The notes beneath the pieces are model-generated. The model had not been told where the DNA came from, searched no databases, and saw nothing but the letters and a program-made list of their open reading frames with translations. This document shows positions 11,087 through 21,198 of a DNA stretch of 64,000 bases, piece after piece. A program made the translations under genes and the position numbers. Location of the stretch: NCBI GenBank assembly GCA_022496805.1, contig CM040102.1:20739955-20803954 (forward strand), read 5' to 3'. Origin of the DNA: Pohlia nutans. Taxonomy: Eukaryota > Streptophyta > Bryopsida > Bryales > Mniaceae. Each line of letters starts with the position of its first letter. Position 1 is the first letter of the stretch.

Positions 11087-12466
11087 CACTTACAAACAAA
11101 ACTGAGTATTGATTTGAAACTTTTCCATTCAAACAACCATATCATGAGCATCAATGGGCAAAGTCCAAAAGTGAATATGCAAAAGTTGTAGTGTGCGACA
11201 TATAACACATTACTACCAAAGTTTGAAGAGAAACTCAATTGTGATTTGAAAGAAAATGAATTTCAAAGTTAGCCATGTCTAAAACTCGGTTTTGTGCGCT
11301 ACAAGTTGGAAGTACTTTAAATTTTGTGAATTTTCTCTTATAGCTTCAATAAAACTTTTTGTGCCTTGGCATGTTGGTATACATCGTTTTAGACTGTTGT
11401 ACGCAAAAATTGAAGGTAGTTGACATTTATAGAATTTAAAATATTGACAATTTGACAAACATGCAAATGATGTTGGTTTTCACGATATTTGAATTTTTTT
11501 TTAGATTTGAGAGTTTGGGATTGCATTGGCCATTGTATAGAGAGCATAGGTTGCAATATGACCATTGTTACATCTTAATGCCTTTACATTTGAAATAGTT
11601 GTTGAATAGGCCAATGCGTTCAATTTATATATTGGAGCTATACGACGTAGTTTTTTTGTTTAGGATTTTTGTACGAAAACTAGAGTTTATGACGCACATA
11701 ATCAATCCTACAAATCAAAATTAAAAAACATGTTATTTTCCATATCATCAAAAAATTCAAAACTGCCAGAAATTACACTGACTTTCATAAAATTGACAAT
11801 ATTTTGATGATACTGAACACAAAAAAAACAAGTTTTTCAATTGGTTAATTGAGTATGTCCATCATGAACCCTAGACTTTGTACAAAAAAGTCAACCAAAA
11901 AAACTGCATCATACAACTCTAATATATAAATTGAACACTTTGGCTATTTAACAACTATTTCAAATGTAAAGGCATTAAGATGTAACAATGGTCATATCGC
12001 AACCTATGCTCTCTATACAATGGCCAATGCAGTCCCAAACTCTCAAATCCAAAAAAAAATTCAAATATCTTGAGAATCAACATCATTTGCATGTTTGTCA
12101 AATTGTCGATATTTTAAATTCTATAAATGTCAACTTCCTTCAATTTTTGCATACAACAGTCTAAAACGATGTATACCAACATGCCAAGGCACAAAAAGTT
12201 TTATTGAAGCTACAAGAGAAAATTCACAAAATTTAAAGTACTTCCAACTTGTAGCGCACAAAACCGAGTTTTAGACATGGCTAACTTTGAAATTCATTTT
12301 CTTTCAAATCACAATTGAGTTTCTCTTCAAACTTCGGTAGTAATGTGTTATATGTCGCACACTACAACTTTTGCAAATTCACTTTTGGACTTTGCCCATT
12401 GATGCTCATGATATGGTTGTTTGAATGGAAAAATTTCAAATCAATACTCAGTTTTGCTCGTCACTG
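11087..12466. mobile_element. Long-hairpin TA element St1 (Tc1/mariner-type MITE)
   Basis: 1380 bp foldback. Arms of about 600 bp (11087-11700 and 11870-12466) are near-perfect inverted repeats around a centre near 11780. The right terminus is ...TCGTCACTG followed by TA (12467-12468); the left terminus is the diverged CACTTACAAACAAAACTG preceded by TA (11085-11086). No transposase. St2 at 14797-16438 is a second copy with better preserved ends. The small open frames in the arms are mirror images of one another and are not genes. Confidence 0.8.
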
Positions 12467-12488
12467 TATGATTTCACTTCAATTCAAC

Positions 12489-12613
12489 CACTAGCAGAAA
12501 AGGTGGCATTGCCTAGGAAGATGCCGAGGCAAGTAGTGCCCAATTCCACACATGCACGGTAATGTTGCATGGTTATGTCCGTGAGGAGCGCCACCTTTTC
12601 TACTACAGTAGTG
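12489..12613. mobile_element. CACTA-ended mini-element C1
   Basis: 125 bp. Begins CACTAGCAGAAAAGGTGGC and ends GCCACCTTTTCTACTACAGTAGTG-like (a 5-base indel offsets the outermost bases). Flanking triplets AAC and AAT differ by one base, close to a 3-bp CACTA-type duplication. Confidence 0.55.
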
Positions 12614-12974
12614 AATTGCATGAAGATTTGATATTTCCCTCAAAAATTTGTGACACACTTGGTATTAAGCTGGTTTTCTGTAGGTAGAACATTGTGGATT
12701 TCAACCAGCAGAAACATGCCACAACAGCAGTGAAAATCAGAGCTCGTCTTTTCCTGTTGGCTCCTGCAGCAGGATGTGTGAACGTTGATATCCTCCCAAG
12801 TTGAGAAATGGTATGCAATAGGTACTTCCACCTTAGAAAGTATGCAGGCATCTCCGAACTTGGTGGAAAGAAAGGTAGAGTCAGCTTGGACGTCATGCAG
12901 ATAGATAGAAACTCCGGTCCCTTTATAGGGCCGGCTGAATATAGTGTCTATTCATTTGGTTAATGTTCATTTAG
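12614..12974. other. Non-genic spacer, nothing recognised
   Basis: About 360 bases between C1 and X2. The overlapping minus-strand frames (12603-12896) carry no recognisable motif. Confidence 0.35.
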
Positions 12975-12978
12975 TTAA

Positions 12979-13558
12979 CCCCTTAACGTACCAGGGTGTC
13001 CCTGGAATTGACAATTTGAGAAAAAGAATTATAAATTACTATTTAGAAGAATATTCTGGAATTGATATACAAATGAAAGTTCTAGATTTTGAATTTTAGA
13101 TTCCATCCGTACGGTTCCATTCACTAATACAATCACCAATATTTAATTATAAATTTTGAAAGTTAAAATTAAAAATTCCTTGTAAATTCGATTACAAACT
13201 AAATTTCAATATTTTTTGAGTAAAATTTGTTGGAATGAGTTTGAAACGAGATACTCTTAAACGTGGTGATACTTTGAAATTTTTGTGTTTCTTAAATTTA
13301 TGACCTCATTTTTCACGATTCCACTTTGAACTAGAGTCAATGCAATTTTGGCTCGGTCAACGACTTGACATACTTCTACATTTGTAATTTTAGAAAAATA
13401 TGTACTCTAGTATGACTAAATCCAGCCATTAGATAGGACAACAACTTGGTGAAGAATCTCCAAAAAATTGGATGAGTATCATCCAAGCGTTGATGAGAAC
13501 GTGAGAAGGCTTTGAAATTATTCGTCGTCCAGTTTCTGGACGCTGTGACGTTTAGGGG
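12979..13558. mobile_element. piggyBac-like MITE X2 (intact reference copy)
   Basis: 580 bp, flanked by TTAA at 12975-12978 and 13559-13562. Left end CCCCTTAACGTACCAGGGTG, right end GACGCTGTGACGTTTAGGGG. Just inside the outer repeats lie two self-complementary motifs, CCAGGGTGTCCCTGG at the left and CCAGTTTCTGG at the right. X3 (33306-33885) is exactly the same length in the opposite orientation, pointing to recent or constrained copies. Non-coding. Confidence 0.85.
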
Positions 13559-13580
13559 TTAATGAGCCAATGCCCACTAA

Positions 13581-14296
13581 GAGCATGCCCAGCAGCTCCA
13601 GATCAAATAAGTCCACCAAGCATCAAGTTGAAGACCATTTTAAACTTAGAGGAATGTTGGAATAGAAGTACCCCAACAACAATCCTTGTGCGAACTCCAA
13701 GGCAGTTTATTAAAAGAGAAAGTAATTTATAACACTTGATGGCCTTGAAGTATGAGCCAATGAATAGGCTTCAAGGCCATTATCTTACCTTTGATTGGCA
13801 AAGATTCTTGCTTGGCGTGAGCAATTTTCTTCCTCCAAAGCTTCAGTATATGGTGGAGAAAACTCAAATAAAGCCCACTGCCAAGGTTTCTTGGTGAAGG
13901 CCCATTCACATATAGCAGAGCTTCAGCATCCATGCGTGCGTTAGGTAATTTTGAGGGAAACAAGAAATGTAAAATATGCAATGACAAATTACTCGAACGC
14001 ATGACAACGCAACGCATGGAGGAACGCAACGCAAAAAAGGAGCATGGCCCAACTTGCGGTAGTGAATTGTAGTTGCACAGTAGTTGCAGCAAGAAAAGAC
14101 AAGGCTTTCAATATTTTTTTGTTTCTGGGTTTTACCTTCCTCCATTTCGGGAACGCGACCGCAAGTGCAGCAGAGGCTTAGTGTGAATGGGCCATGATTG
14201 AGATGAGATTTTCTACTGCTGTTGGGGCCATATTCATGCCAAACCTCTGCCACCTTGAGGTTTGACTGGTGCTTTTGCATGCTGCTGGGCATGCTC
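13581..14296. mobile_element. Tourist-like MITE M3 (TAA target site) hosting B1
   Basis: 716 bp including a nested element. Termini GAGCATGCCCAGCAGC and GCTGCTGGGCATGCTC are perfect mirrors, flanked by TAA at 13578-13580 and 14297-14299. The right TAA is also the left target-site copy of M4, so the two elements abut without spacer. The same GAGCAT start and TAA site occur in M6. Confidence 0.8.
13898..14194. mobile_element. Family B element B1 nested in M3 (TGA target site)
   Basis: 297 bp; ends AGGCCCATTCACA and TGTGAATGGGCCA, flanked by direct TGA at 13895-13897 and 14195-14197. The interior matches B2 at 34243-35009 (shared blocks CGCAACGC, AAAAAGGAGCATGG, GCAGCAAGAAAAGACAAG, ATATTTTTTTGTTTCT). 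The open frames covering it are chance. Confidence 0.75.
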
Positions 14297-14796
14297 TAAG
14301 GGGGTCTTTACACTAGTGACCAAGGGCCGTGGCCAAGGGAAATTTTGCACTATGATTAGAGGATAAGAGCCGGCCGGTCCAAGTACACTTTACACTAGCC
14401 AAAAAACGAGGAAGTGACCAAGACTAAAAATGGATGAGAAAATGACATGGAATCCTACAAGTCCAGAAATGGATAAGGATTCGTGGTCACCCGGATAATG
14501 CGGCACCACCAAAATAGGTTCTCTCGCCGCAAAATCCGGGTGACCAAGAGCTGAAAAAACCCTAAACCAATGGAATTTTTTTATTTTTGGAAATTTTCTA
14601 TTATAATTTTTAAAAATTCGGCTTAAATCCTATTTAAGTTTTTATCATGTAGTGTGGGGTCCAAGGTAGAATGGCGTTTTTGGTTTCGCAATGAGAAAAT
14701 TTTCAGTTTTTCCAACTTTGAAAGCCTCCTAAGAGCCCAAAAATTGGTATTTTACCACGAAAGTTTTACCAAAGACTTGTCTTTAAGTTAATTATA

Positions 14797-16438
14797 CAGT
14801 GACGAACAAAATTGAGTATTGATTTGAAACTTTTCCATTCAAACAACCATATCTTGAGCATCAACGGGCAAAGTCCAAAAAGTGAATATGCAAAAGTTGT
14901 AGTGTGCGACATATAACACATTACTACCGAAGTTTGAAGAGAAACTCAATTGTGATTTGAAAGAAAATGAATTTGAAAGTTAGCCATGTCTAAAACTCGG
15001 TTTTGTGCGCTATAATTTGGAACTACTTTCAATTTTGTCAATTTTTTCTTATAGCTTCAATAAAAAAATTTGTGCCTTGGCATGTTAGTATACATCGTTT
15101 TAGAGCGTTGTATGCAAAAATTGGAGGAAGTTGACATTTATAGAATTTAAAGTATCCACAATTTGACAAATATGCAAATGATGTTGGTTCTCAAGATATT
15201 TGAATATTTTTTTGGATTTGAGAGTTTGAGACTGCATTGGCCATTGTATAGAGAGCATAGGTTGCAATATGAACCATTGTTACATCTTAATGCCTTTACA
15301 TTTGAAATAATTGTTGAATAGGCTAATGCGTTCAATTTATATATTAGAGCTATATGATGTAGTATTTGGTTTAGGTTTTTTGTACGGAAACTAGAGTTTA
15401 TGATGCACATAATCAATCCTACAAATCAAAATAAAAAAACATATCATTTTCAATATCATCAAAAATTTCAAAACTGCCAGAAATTACACTAACTTTCATA
15501 AAATTGACAGTTTTTTGATGATACTGAACACAATAAAAACAAGTTGTTCAATTGGTTAATTAAGTATGTGTGTCATGAACCCTAGACTTTGTACAAAAAA
15601 GTCAAACCAAAAAACTACATTATACAACTCTAATATACAAATTGAACACATTGAAGGCCTTATTCGTTAAATTGAGACAAAATGGTCATTTTGAGACTTC
15701 AACCCTAAAACAATTATCGTCATTTATTGTCGAGTCGAAGATAAGATGAGACTGTAACCTTTGGGCAATCAAAGGTTTTCATATATATTAATATATTAAA
15801 GTCTCAAATTACCGAATAGTCGCAAACCTGAACAGTTATAATGGTTTATTCTCGAGTCGAAGATAAAATTGAGACTACACTTTGTCTCTTTTTAACGAAT
15901 AAGGCCTTATTGGCCTATTCAACAATTATTTCAAATGTAAAAGCATTAAGATGTAACAATGGTTCATATTGCAACCTATGTTCTCTATACAATGGCCAAT
16001 GCAGTCCCAAACTCTCAAATCCAAAAAAATATTCAAATATCTTGAGAACCAACATCATTTGCATATTTGTCAAATTGTGGATATTTTAAATTCTATAAAT
16101 GTCAACTTCCTTCAATTTTTGCATACAACGCTCTAAAACGATGTATACTAACATGCCAAGGCACAAAAAGTTTTATTGAAGCTATAAGAAAAAATTGACA
16201 AAATTGAAAGTAGTTCCAAATTATAGCGCACAAAACCGAGTTTTAGACATGGCTAACTTTCAAATTCATTTTCTTTCAAATCACAATTGAGTTTCTCTTC
16301 AAACTTTGGTAGTAATGTGTTATATGTCGCACACTACAACTTTTGCATATTCACTTTTGGACTTTGCCCGTTGATGCTGATGATATGGTTGTTTGAATGG
16401 AAAAGTTTCAAATCAATACTCAATTTTGTTCGTCACTG
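14797..16438. mobile_element. Long-hairpin TA element St2 nested in M4
   Basis: Copy of St1 with intact ends: CAGTGACGAACAAAATTGAG at the left, mirror at the right, TA at 14795-14796 and 16439-16440. The CAGT-type terminus with TA duplication is that of Tc1/mariner elements. The hairpin centre lies near 15500. The right arm is interrupted by a 256 bp element at 15653-15908. Confidence 0.85.
15653..15908. mobile_element. Third-level nested element N1 inside St2
   Basis: Termini AAGGCCTTATTCGTTAAATT and mirror (TTTAACGAATAAGGCCTT), likely ATT duplication. The opposite arm of St2 supplies the empty site: it lacks these 256 bases (ATTGAACGCATTAGCCTATTC on the complement near 15320). The interior repeats CGAGTCGAAGATAA twice (about 15730 and 15853). 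Confidence 0.7.
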
Positions 16439-17490
16439 TATAATTAACTTAAAGATAAGTGTTTGGTATAACTTTCGTGGTAAAATACCAATTTTTGAGA
16501 TGTCGGGAGGCTTTCAAAGTGGACAGACTTTAATTTTTTTTCACTGCGAAACCAAAAACGCCATTCTACCTTGGACCCCACTGTACAACTCTCTTACATT
16601 GGATGACAAGTAAGTTGTGAGTGAAGAGAGGAGAATTGTCCGTGCTTTACGCAAGTGGAGTGGAGTTGTGTCCAACAATGCATATGCGATATGTAAACTT
16701 TGAGATGAAGCACCTAGTTAGTCTTCATTTTTATAACACGCATAACGTTTGCATAGAGTCTTCAAATGACATAAAATTTGTTGGAGATGAAAGATTACTT
16801 GATTTCTAAACTTTTCTTAGACCAACAAAATTCCTAAACGCATTTTAATTTTTTGATCTTTACACGGCTGCAATGTTTTGTCTATATCTTTTGCATTAAG
16901 ATGGATTTTGACACAAAAATTGTTGGAGGTGGAAGAAGGATTGATTTATCTACTTTTGTTAGTTCGACAAATTTCTATAAAACTTCATCTTCTATGCTCA
17001 ATTGGACTCCAAAAATCTGTGTACAACACATTTGAAAAGCCTCACCTAGAGTCTTGCTACTTCTTAACTCATATTCTTTGTGGACTAATGTAAGTGAGCT
17101 TAATTACAAAAGAAGCACCTTCTCTCCTCTAGAATTCACAAAGCTTCCGTTGTAAGTAAAATTCATGTGAGAAGTAAAAATTTCTTACTTTTCGGCAATT
17201 TTGAAAAATAACTAATATTATATTCGGCAAAAAATGCCAATAATGTTCCAAAAATTTAGGAATCTATTTTTAGAATTATTTTGTGCCGAACCTGCTATTA
17301 AACTACGGTAATTTTGTTTCGCCTCATTAAAAAATACATTAAAAAAATCAACCCACCTTCCCTTTGGTCCAAGTTCACTTTACACTATTGTTGGTGACCA
17401 ATGGATGGGAAAGATGGCTCTTGACCAAGGGGTCGTGACCAAGAGAATTATCCATCCCGACTCCTGGTCACTAGTGTAAAGACCCCCTAA

Positions 17491-18686
17491 GGTAGACGAC
17501 CTGTTTCCGATCAGGCCCCCAATCACGCAGTATAGGGCGACCTATTTCCGTGAACTAGCCTGCATTATTTTCAAATGCATTTGTAAACGGTGATGGAAAC
17601 ATGTTTCTTCTTAATATGGAATGGTTGGCACCAAGAATGGAAAACTTGTTACCAAGTTAGTATGATATCATGTGTTCTCCAAATCTAGTTTTGCAGTTCT
17701 TGGAAATAGGTCAGCCTATGTTGTGAGAACGGGTTGGAGAGAATCTTCACTTTGAAAATTTGTAGTAAATTCAAGATTGCCCCAAAATTTGTTCAAAAAT
17801 ATGTGACCTTCTTCAAATCTATTTCCCTACACTGCAAAATTATTTGCCTATTTGTTACTCCACCGGATGTGTGTTGAATTGCTTAAGGTGATCGGAAACA
17901 AGTCATCTACCTTAGACAAAGGACCACTAAGACCAAACTACTCACCCCTTTCTGGAATAGACACTTTTAGAACTACTAACAACTGATACGTAACTAAATA
18001 AAATAAAATCTTTGCATGTTTAAATGGTAGCGATTGGGTTGGTGGTTGTCAAATCATCTGTCCAGTGGTTTGGTGGCGGGGATGATGTATCATAGTTATG
18101 TGGTTCGGGTTCGATTCTTGTGAGGGCCCGTCGGAGCAGTAATGTGATAAGATGGCTTGACACTGCTAGTGAGTTATTCACAGGCAGGATGTGAACCCAA
18201 CAGACTTGGGGGGACCGTAAGCTAGCGCCCGCCAAGTGCTCCTAAGCCACCACTGAAAAGCACCAACTCCAAAGTGCAAACAGAGAAAGCTAAGGTAGAG
18301 GCACCAATACCTTCTAGTTTAAGGATTTCGAACTATTTAGAGGGATGGTTTTCGATTATAAAAAATTGCAGCACATAAAACTTTGGGTTCAATAACTAAA
18401 CTTAATTTTTAATTAATTTTGTCACAACGTATAATTTTGTTTTGAATTTTCAAACTTAATCTGCATAGACCACTATTGATGTTAGTACGGGACCCGATAC
18501 TCGTCTTTCATTTCTAGTCCAATCAATTTGCTACCTTGGCATTCATAATTGATCACCAAATTTCTACTACTAATGGTTGTAATAATTTGATTAGGAACTC
18601 ACGAAGTTGAAATAGATGCTTGCATAGGTGACCAGAATTGGTTCAAAACAAGTTCTGATGTTTCTACCTTATAGTGAATAGGGATA
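17491..18686. other. Non-genic stretch containing a tRNA-like SINE candidate
   Basis: Apart from the candidate SINE at about 18025-18260, no gene, RNA or terminal-repeat element is recognised. Confidence 0.35.
18025..18260 (+). repeat. Possible tRNA-derived SINE
   Basis: A box-like TGGTTTGGTGG at 18066-18076 and B box-like GGTTCGATTCT at 18108-18118 are 31 bases apart, the geometry of an RNA polymerase III internal promoter. No cloverleaf can be drawn confidently, so this is not a tRNA gene. The 3' end and target duplication are unresolved. Confidence 0.35.
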
Positions 18687-18690
18687 TTAA

Positions 18691-19071
18691 CCCTCAAACA
18701 TCAAAGCAAGCCCCACGGGCTTGGTATAAAGGAATAATTGGAGAAAAAAGTTTAATTTCTCAACCAAATCAAGCGAGACTTGTTGCGTTGGAAAGCTACT
18801 GAAAAAGCGATCTAGATTCCAAATTTTCGCCTCATTTGAGAGATTGTGGAATCGTTGGTAAGCAATCAAAGTTATCAAATTGAACAAGTTTTGAGGTTGG
18901 GGCAGTTGAAGTTTAGCAGTGCTATAGTGCTACAGTGCTAGCCAGCAGTGCACTGCACAGCCGTTTTTGCAAAAAAAAAAAAAAAAAAAAAATTATTTTT
19001 ACTTTTTTTTGCAAAAAAAAATTTAGATTCTTTCCGGGCTACCCCATCCAGGCCTTCTTGACGTTTAAGGG
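18691..19071. mobile_element. piggyBac-like MITE S1
   Basis: 381 bp, flanked by TTAA at 18687-18690 and 19072-19075. Ends CCCTCAAACATCAA and TTGACGTTTAAGGG. A short palindrome AAGCCCCACGGGCTT sits just inside the left end; a similar AAGCCCACGGGCTT lies near 22760, so a second partial copy may start at the TTAACCC at about 22739. Contains an A-run at 18970-18990. Confidence 0.6.
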
Positions 19072-19075
19072 TTAA

Positions 19076-19516
19076 GGGGACCAAAAAATTAGAGGGATTT
19101 ATCATGTTAAAATTGCCTCATCGTAAAAAAATTATAAAAAATTGTGAGTGTCAAACTATTTGTGTCAAACAATAAATAAATTATTATTGTGTATTTGTAT
19201 GGTAATGGTAAAACATCCCATAATGTGTATCTACCCAGTTTATATGGGAATCTATAGTAGTAAGTGAGTAGCACATTTGTTCATCCTCTCATTTGCATGC
19301 ATGTGTATAATAAATCCAGGTCCTTATCTTGGAAAACTCTCATATATTATATCTCCGCTATGTGTCCATCCTCCCATTCTATCGCCATTTCCTATTTCAT
19401 CCACTATGCTTATATTGTTGAATGAAGCGAAAGGCATATCCAACACATGCTATTGAATGTTATGACTTTCGAACAAATGAATATTAGGTCATGTAATAAA
19501 TTATAAGTTGTACTAC
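19076..19516. other. Non-genic spacer, nothing recognised
   Basis: AT-rich; no supported frame or repeat end. Confidence 0.35.
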
Positions 19517-19519
19517 TAA

Positions 19520-19945
19520 GAGCATCCGCACCCATGCACGCTAAAGTTGACTCGCTAAAATTATTCACCTACATTTGAAGAGCCCTTGAACTTACACTCT
19601 CCCATCCTTGAACGCCCTTCAAGCACCAAAAGTGCACATCAAATAGTAAATGAACCAATCACAAGAATAATGTGAGATATAGTCAATTAAACTTAAATTT
19701 GAAGAGCCATTTCTTAACACATTAAGATTGAGGATCAAGAGGCATTTTTGAAGGTTCCTTAGCATTTTTCATCTATTTATTGCGTGTCTCAGGGCCTCTC
19801 TACACTAAAGGCGAGAAGCCGTGAGAAGAGAAATTTTGAAATTGGTCTTCTCAAGTTTCTAGGCCTCACATTGACCGAAATTTCTCTTTTCACGGCTTCT
19901 CGCCTCTAGTGTAAAGAGGCCCTCAGACTCTTGGTGCGGATGCTC
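19520..19945. mobile_element. Tourist-like MITE M6 (TAA) hosting M7
   Basis: 426 bp including M7. Ends GAGCATCCGCACC and GGTGCGGATGCTC, flanked by TAA at 19517-19519 and 19946-19948. Confidence 0.8.
19792..19922. mobile_element. Mini-element M7 nested in M6 (TCA target site)
   Basis: 131 bp, almost entirely two mirrored arms: GGGCCTCTCTACACTAAAGG at the left, mirror at the right; TCA at 19789-19791 and 19923-19925. Shares the GGCGAGAAGCCGTG subterminal block with M5 at 34340-34803. Confidence 0.8.
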
Positions 19946-19948
19946 TAA

Positions 19949-21056
19949 GTAGCAAAGTCACAAAATAATATCTCATCTTGAACATGGCAAGAATAAATGC
20001 TTCCCTTTAATAGTAGCCTATGTGACTATTGCCTTCCCCCAACAGAATGATGTGAAATATTCCACATCGTTTCATCCCCTCAATGAAATGATGTGGGATA
20101 TTTCACATCACATCAATAGCTATGGGGGCAGGTGGCATTAAGCAAGTGCAATCAACTTTGGGGAATAGTAATCAAAAGCACTCACTCAATCACAATTCAA
20201 CAGTGTTTTGTAATTGTTTATTTAATTCAATAGTTCATTCAACTACAAATCACTGGTCACTCCATATATAAAGGTGGATGATACTAAAAGGCAATCTCTT
20301 GGAAGGCTACTGAATGTTTGTTATGTTGGCGGGACTCAGAGACGGACATTCCAATCCCAATTCCGTAGTTACTTGGGCAATCAGCATTCCCGGCTTGCCC
20401 TCAATTCCTTGCAGTAACTTTGCAAATCTGCAGTGTCAAACCATTATTCTAAGAAGCCCGCCACACCTGTCGAATTTTTTTTTATGATAAGTCCACATTC
20501 CAGTTTGAGGACTGACGTTCACACCTACCGAATGTGCTTCTGCCAAGCCTCAGGGAAACTGCACTTTATCACAACGTTTCCCAGCACCGAACTAACTTAA
20601 GTTAGTCACAGATTGTCATAAGCGAAAAAGACTGGGAATCTGATCATATCTGGGAACGCATGTACAGAAGGGGTAAATCTCCCTACATGTATTAGTGATA
20701 ACTTATAATCAGTGAAATTTTTAAGCTTTTTCCTTGGTAGCGCGACACGCACCCTGGAATGTAGCTAGATAAGGAAAAAATGGATAGAATCATCCATGTA
20801 TACATGTTCATCCAAAAAAATCTATTATAAGGCATTTTCATCTAAATACTGGCGATTTGTAGTTGTTTACGAGAAGATTTTGGCGATTTCATCCACACTC
20901 TTGCCCATTTTTTCTAGTGTAGGAGTAGCCAACCCCAAAAAACAGGTAAGACACTGGCGACAATTCGCCAATAAAAATTTCACTGCTTGTAATGCATTAA
21001 TGCCTCAGAATTTGAGCAGATCAACTAACAGCTGTGGAAGGCAACTAAATAGTGTC
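19949..21056. other. Non-genic stretch with one short hairpin
   Basis: No gene recognised. The hairpin at 20048-20110 is listed separately. A plus-strand frame at 20796-21065 has no motif and runs into the C2 element. Confidence 0.35.
20048..20110. repeat. Short hairpin, 28-bp stem
   Basis: Arms 20048-20075 and 20083-20110 pair along their full length (two G:U pairs if transcribed), with a 7-base loop. Could be a relic MITE or a small-RNA precursor-like fold; no transcription evidence. Confidence 0.6.
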
Positions 21057-21059
21057 CCA

Positions 21060-21195
21060 CACTAAAAGAAAAGAGGGACTTGTACTGTACACTGAGCATG
21101 TTCACTCAGATGTGACCGAATTCACTCAAATGTGGCAAAATTCATTCAGAATCCTACTCCAAGCTGAGTGAACAAGTCCCTCTTTTCTTCTAGTG
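21060..21195. mobile_element. CACTA mini-element C2
   Basis: 136 bp. Ends CACTAAAAGAAAAGAGGGAC and mirror ending TCTTTTCTTCTAGTG, with a perfect 3-bp CCA duplication at 21057-21059 and 21196-21198. The CACTA...TAGTG ends and 3-bp duplication define the CACTA (En/Spm) group. Confidence 0.85.
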
Positions 21196-21198
21196 CCA

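Larger units (their letters stand above)
14300..17487. mobile_element. Harbinger-like element M4 (TAA) hosting St2
   Basis: 3188 bp including insertions. Termini GGGGGTCTTTACACTAGTGA and its mirror, flanked by TAA at 14297-14299 and 17488-17490. Its own inner arms are inverted (14655-14796 mirrors 16439-16590, including GGTCCAAGGTAGAATGGCG), so M4 was already a foldback before St2 entered at the TA in its palindrome centre. The stretch 16590-17340 in the right arm has no counterpart on the left and looks like a further insertion or replacement. Non-coding. Confidence 0.8.

Noticed and set aside
15147..16613. Frames repeating the same peptide on opposite strands (also at 11056-11238)
   Set aside because: They are mirror copies produced by the inverted arms of St1/St2, not conserved genes.
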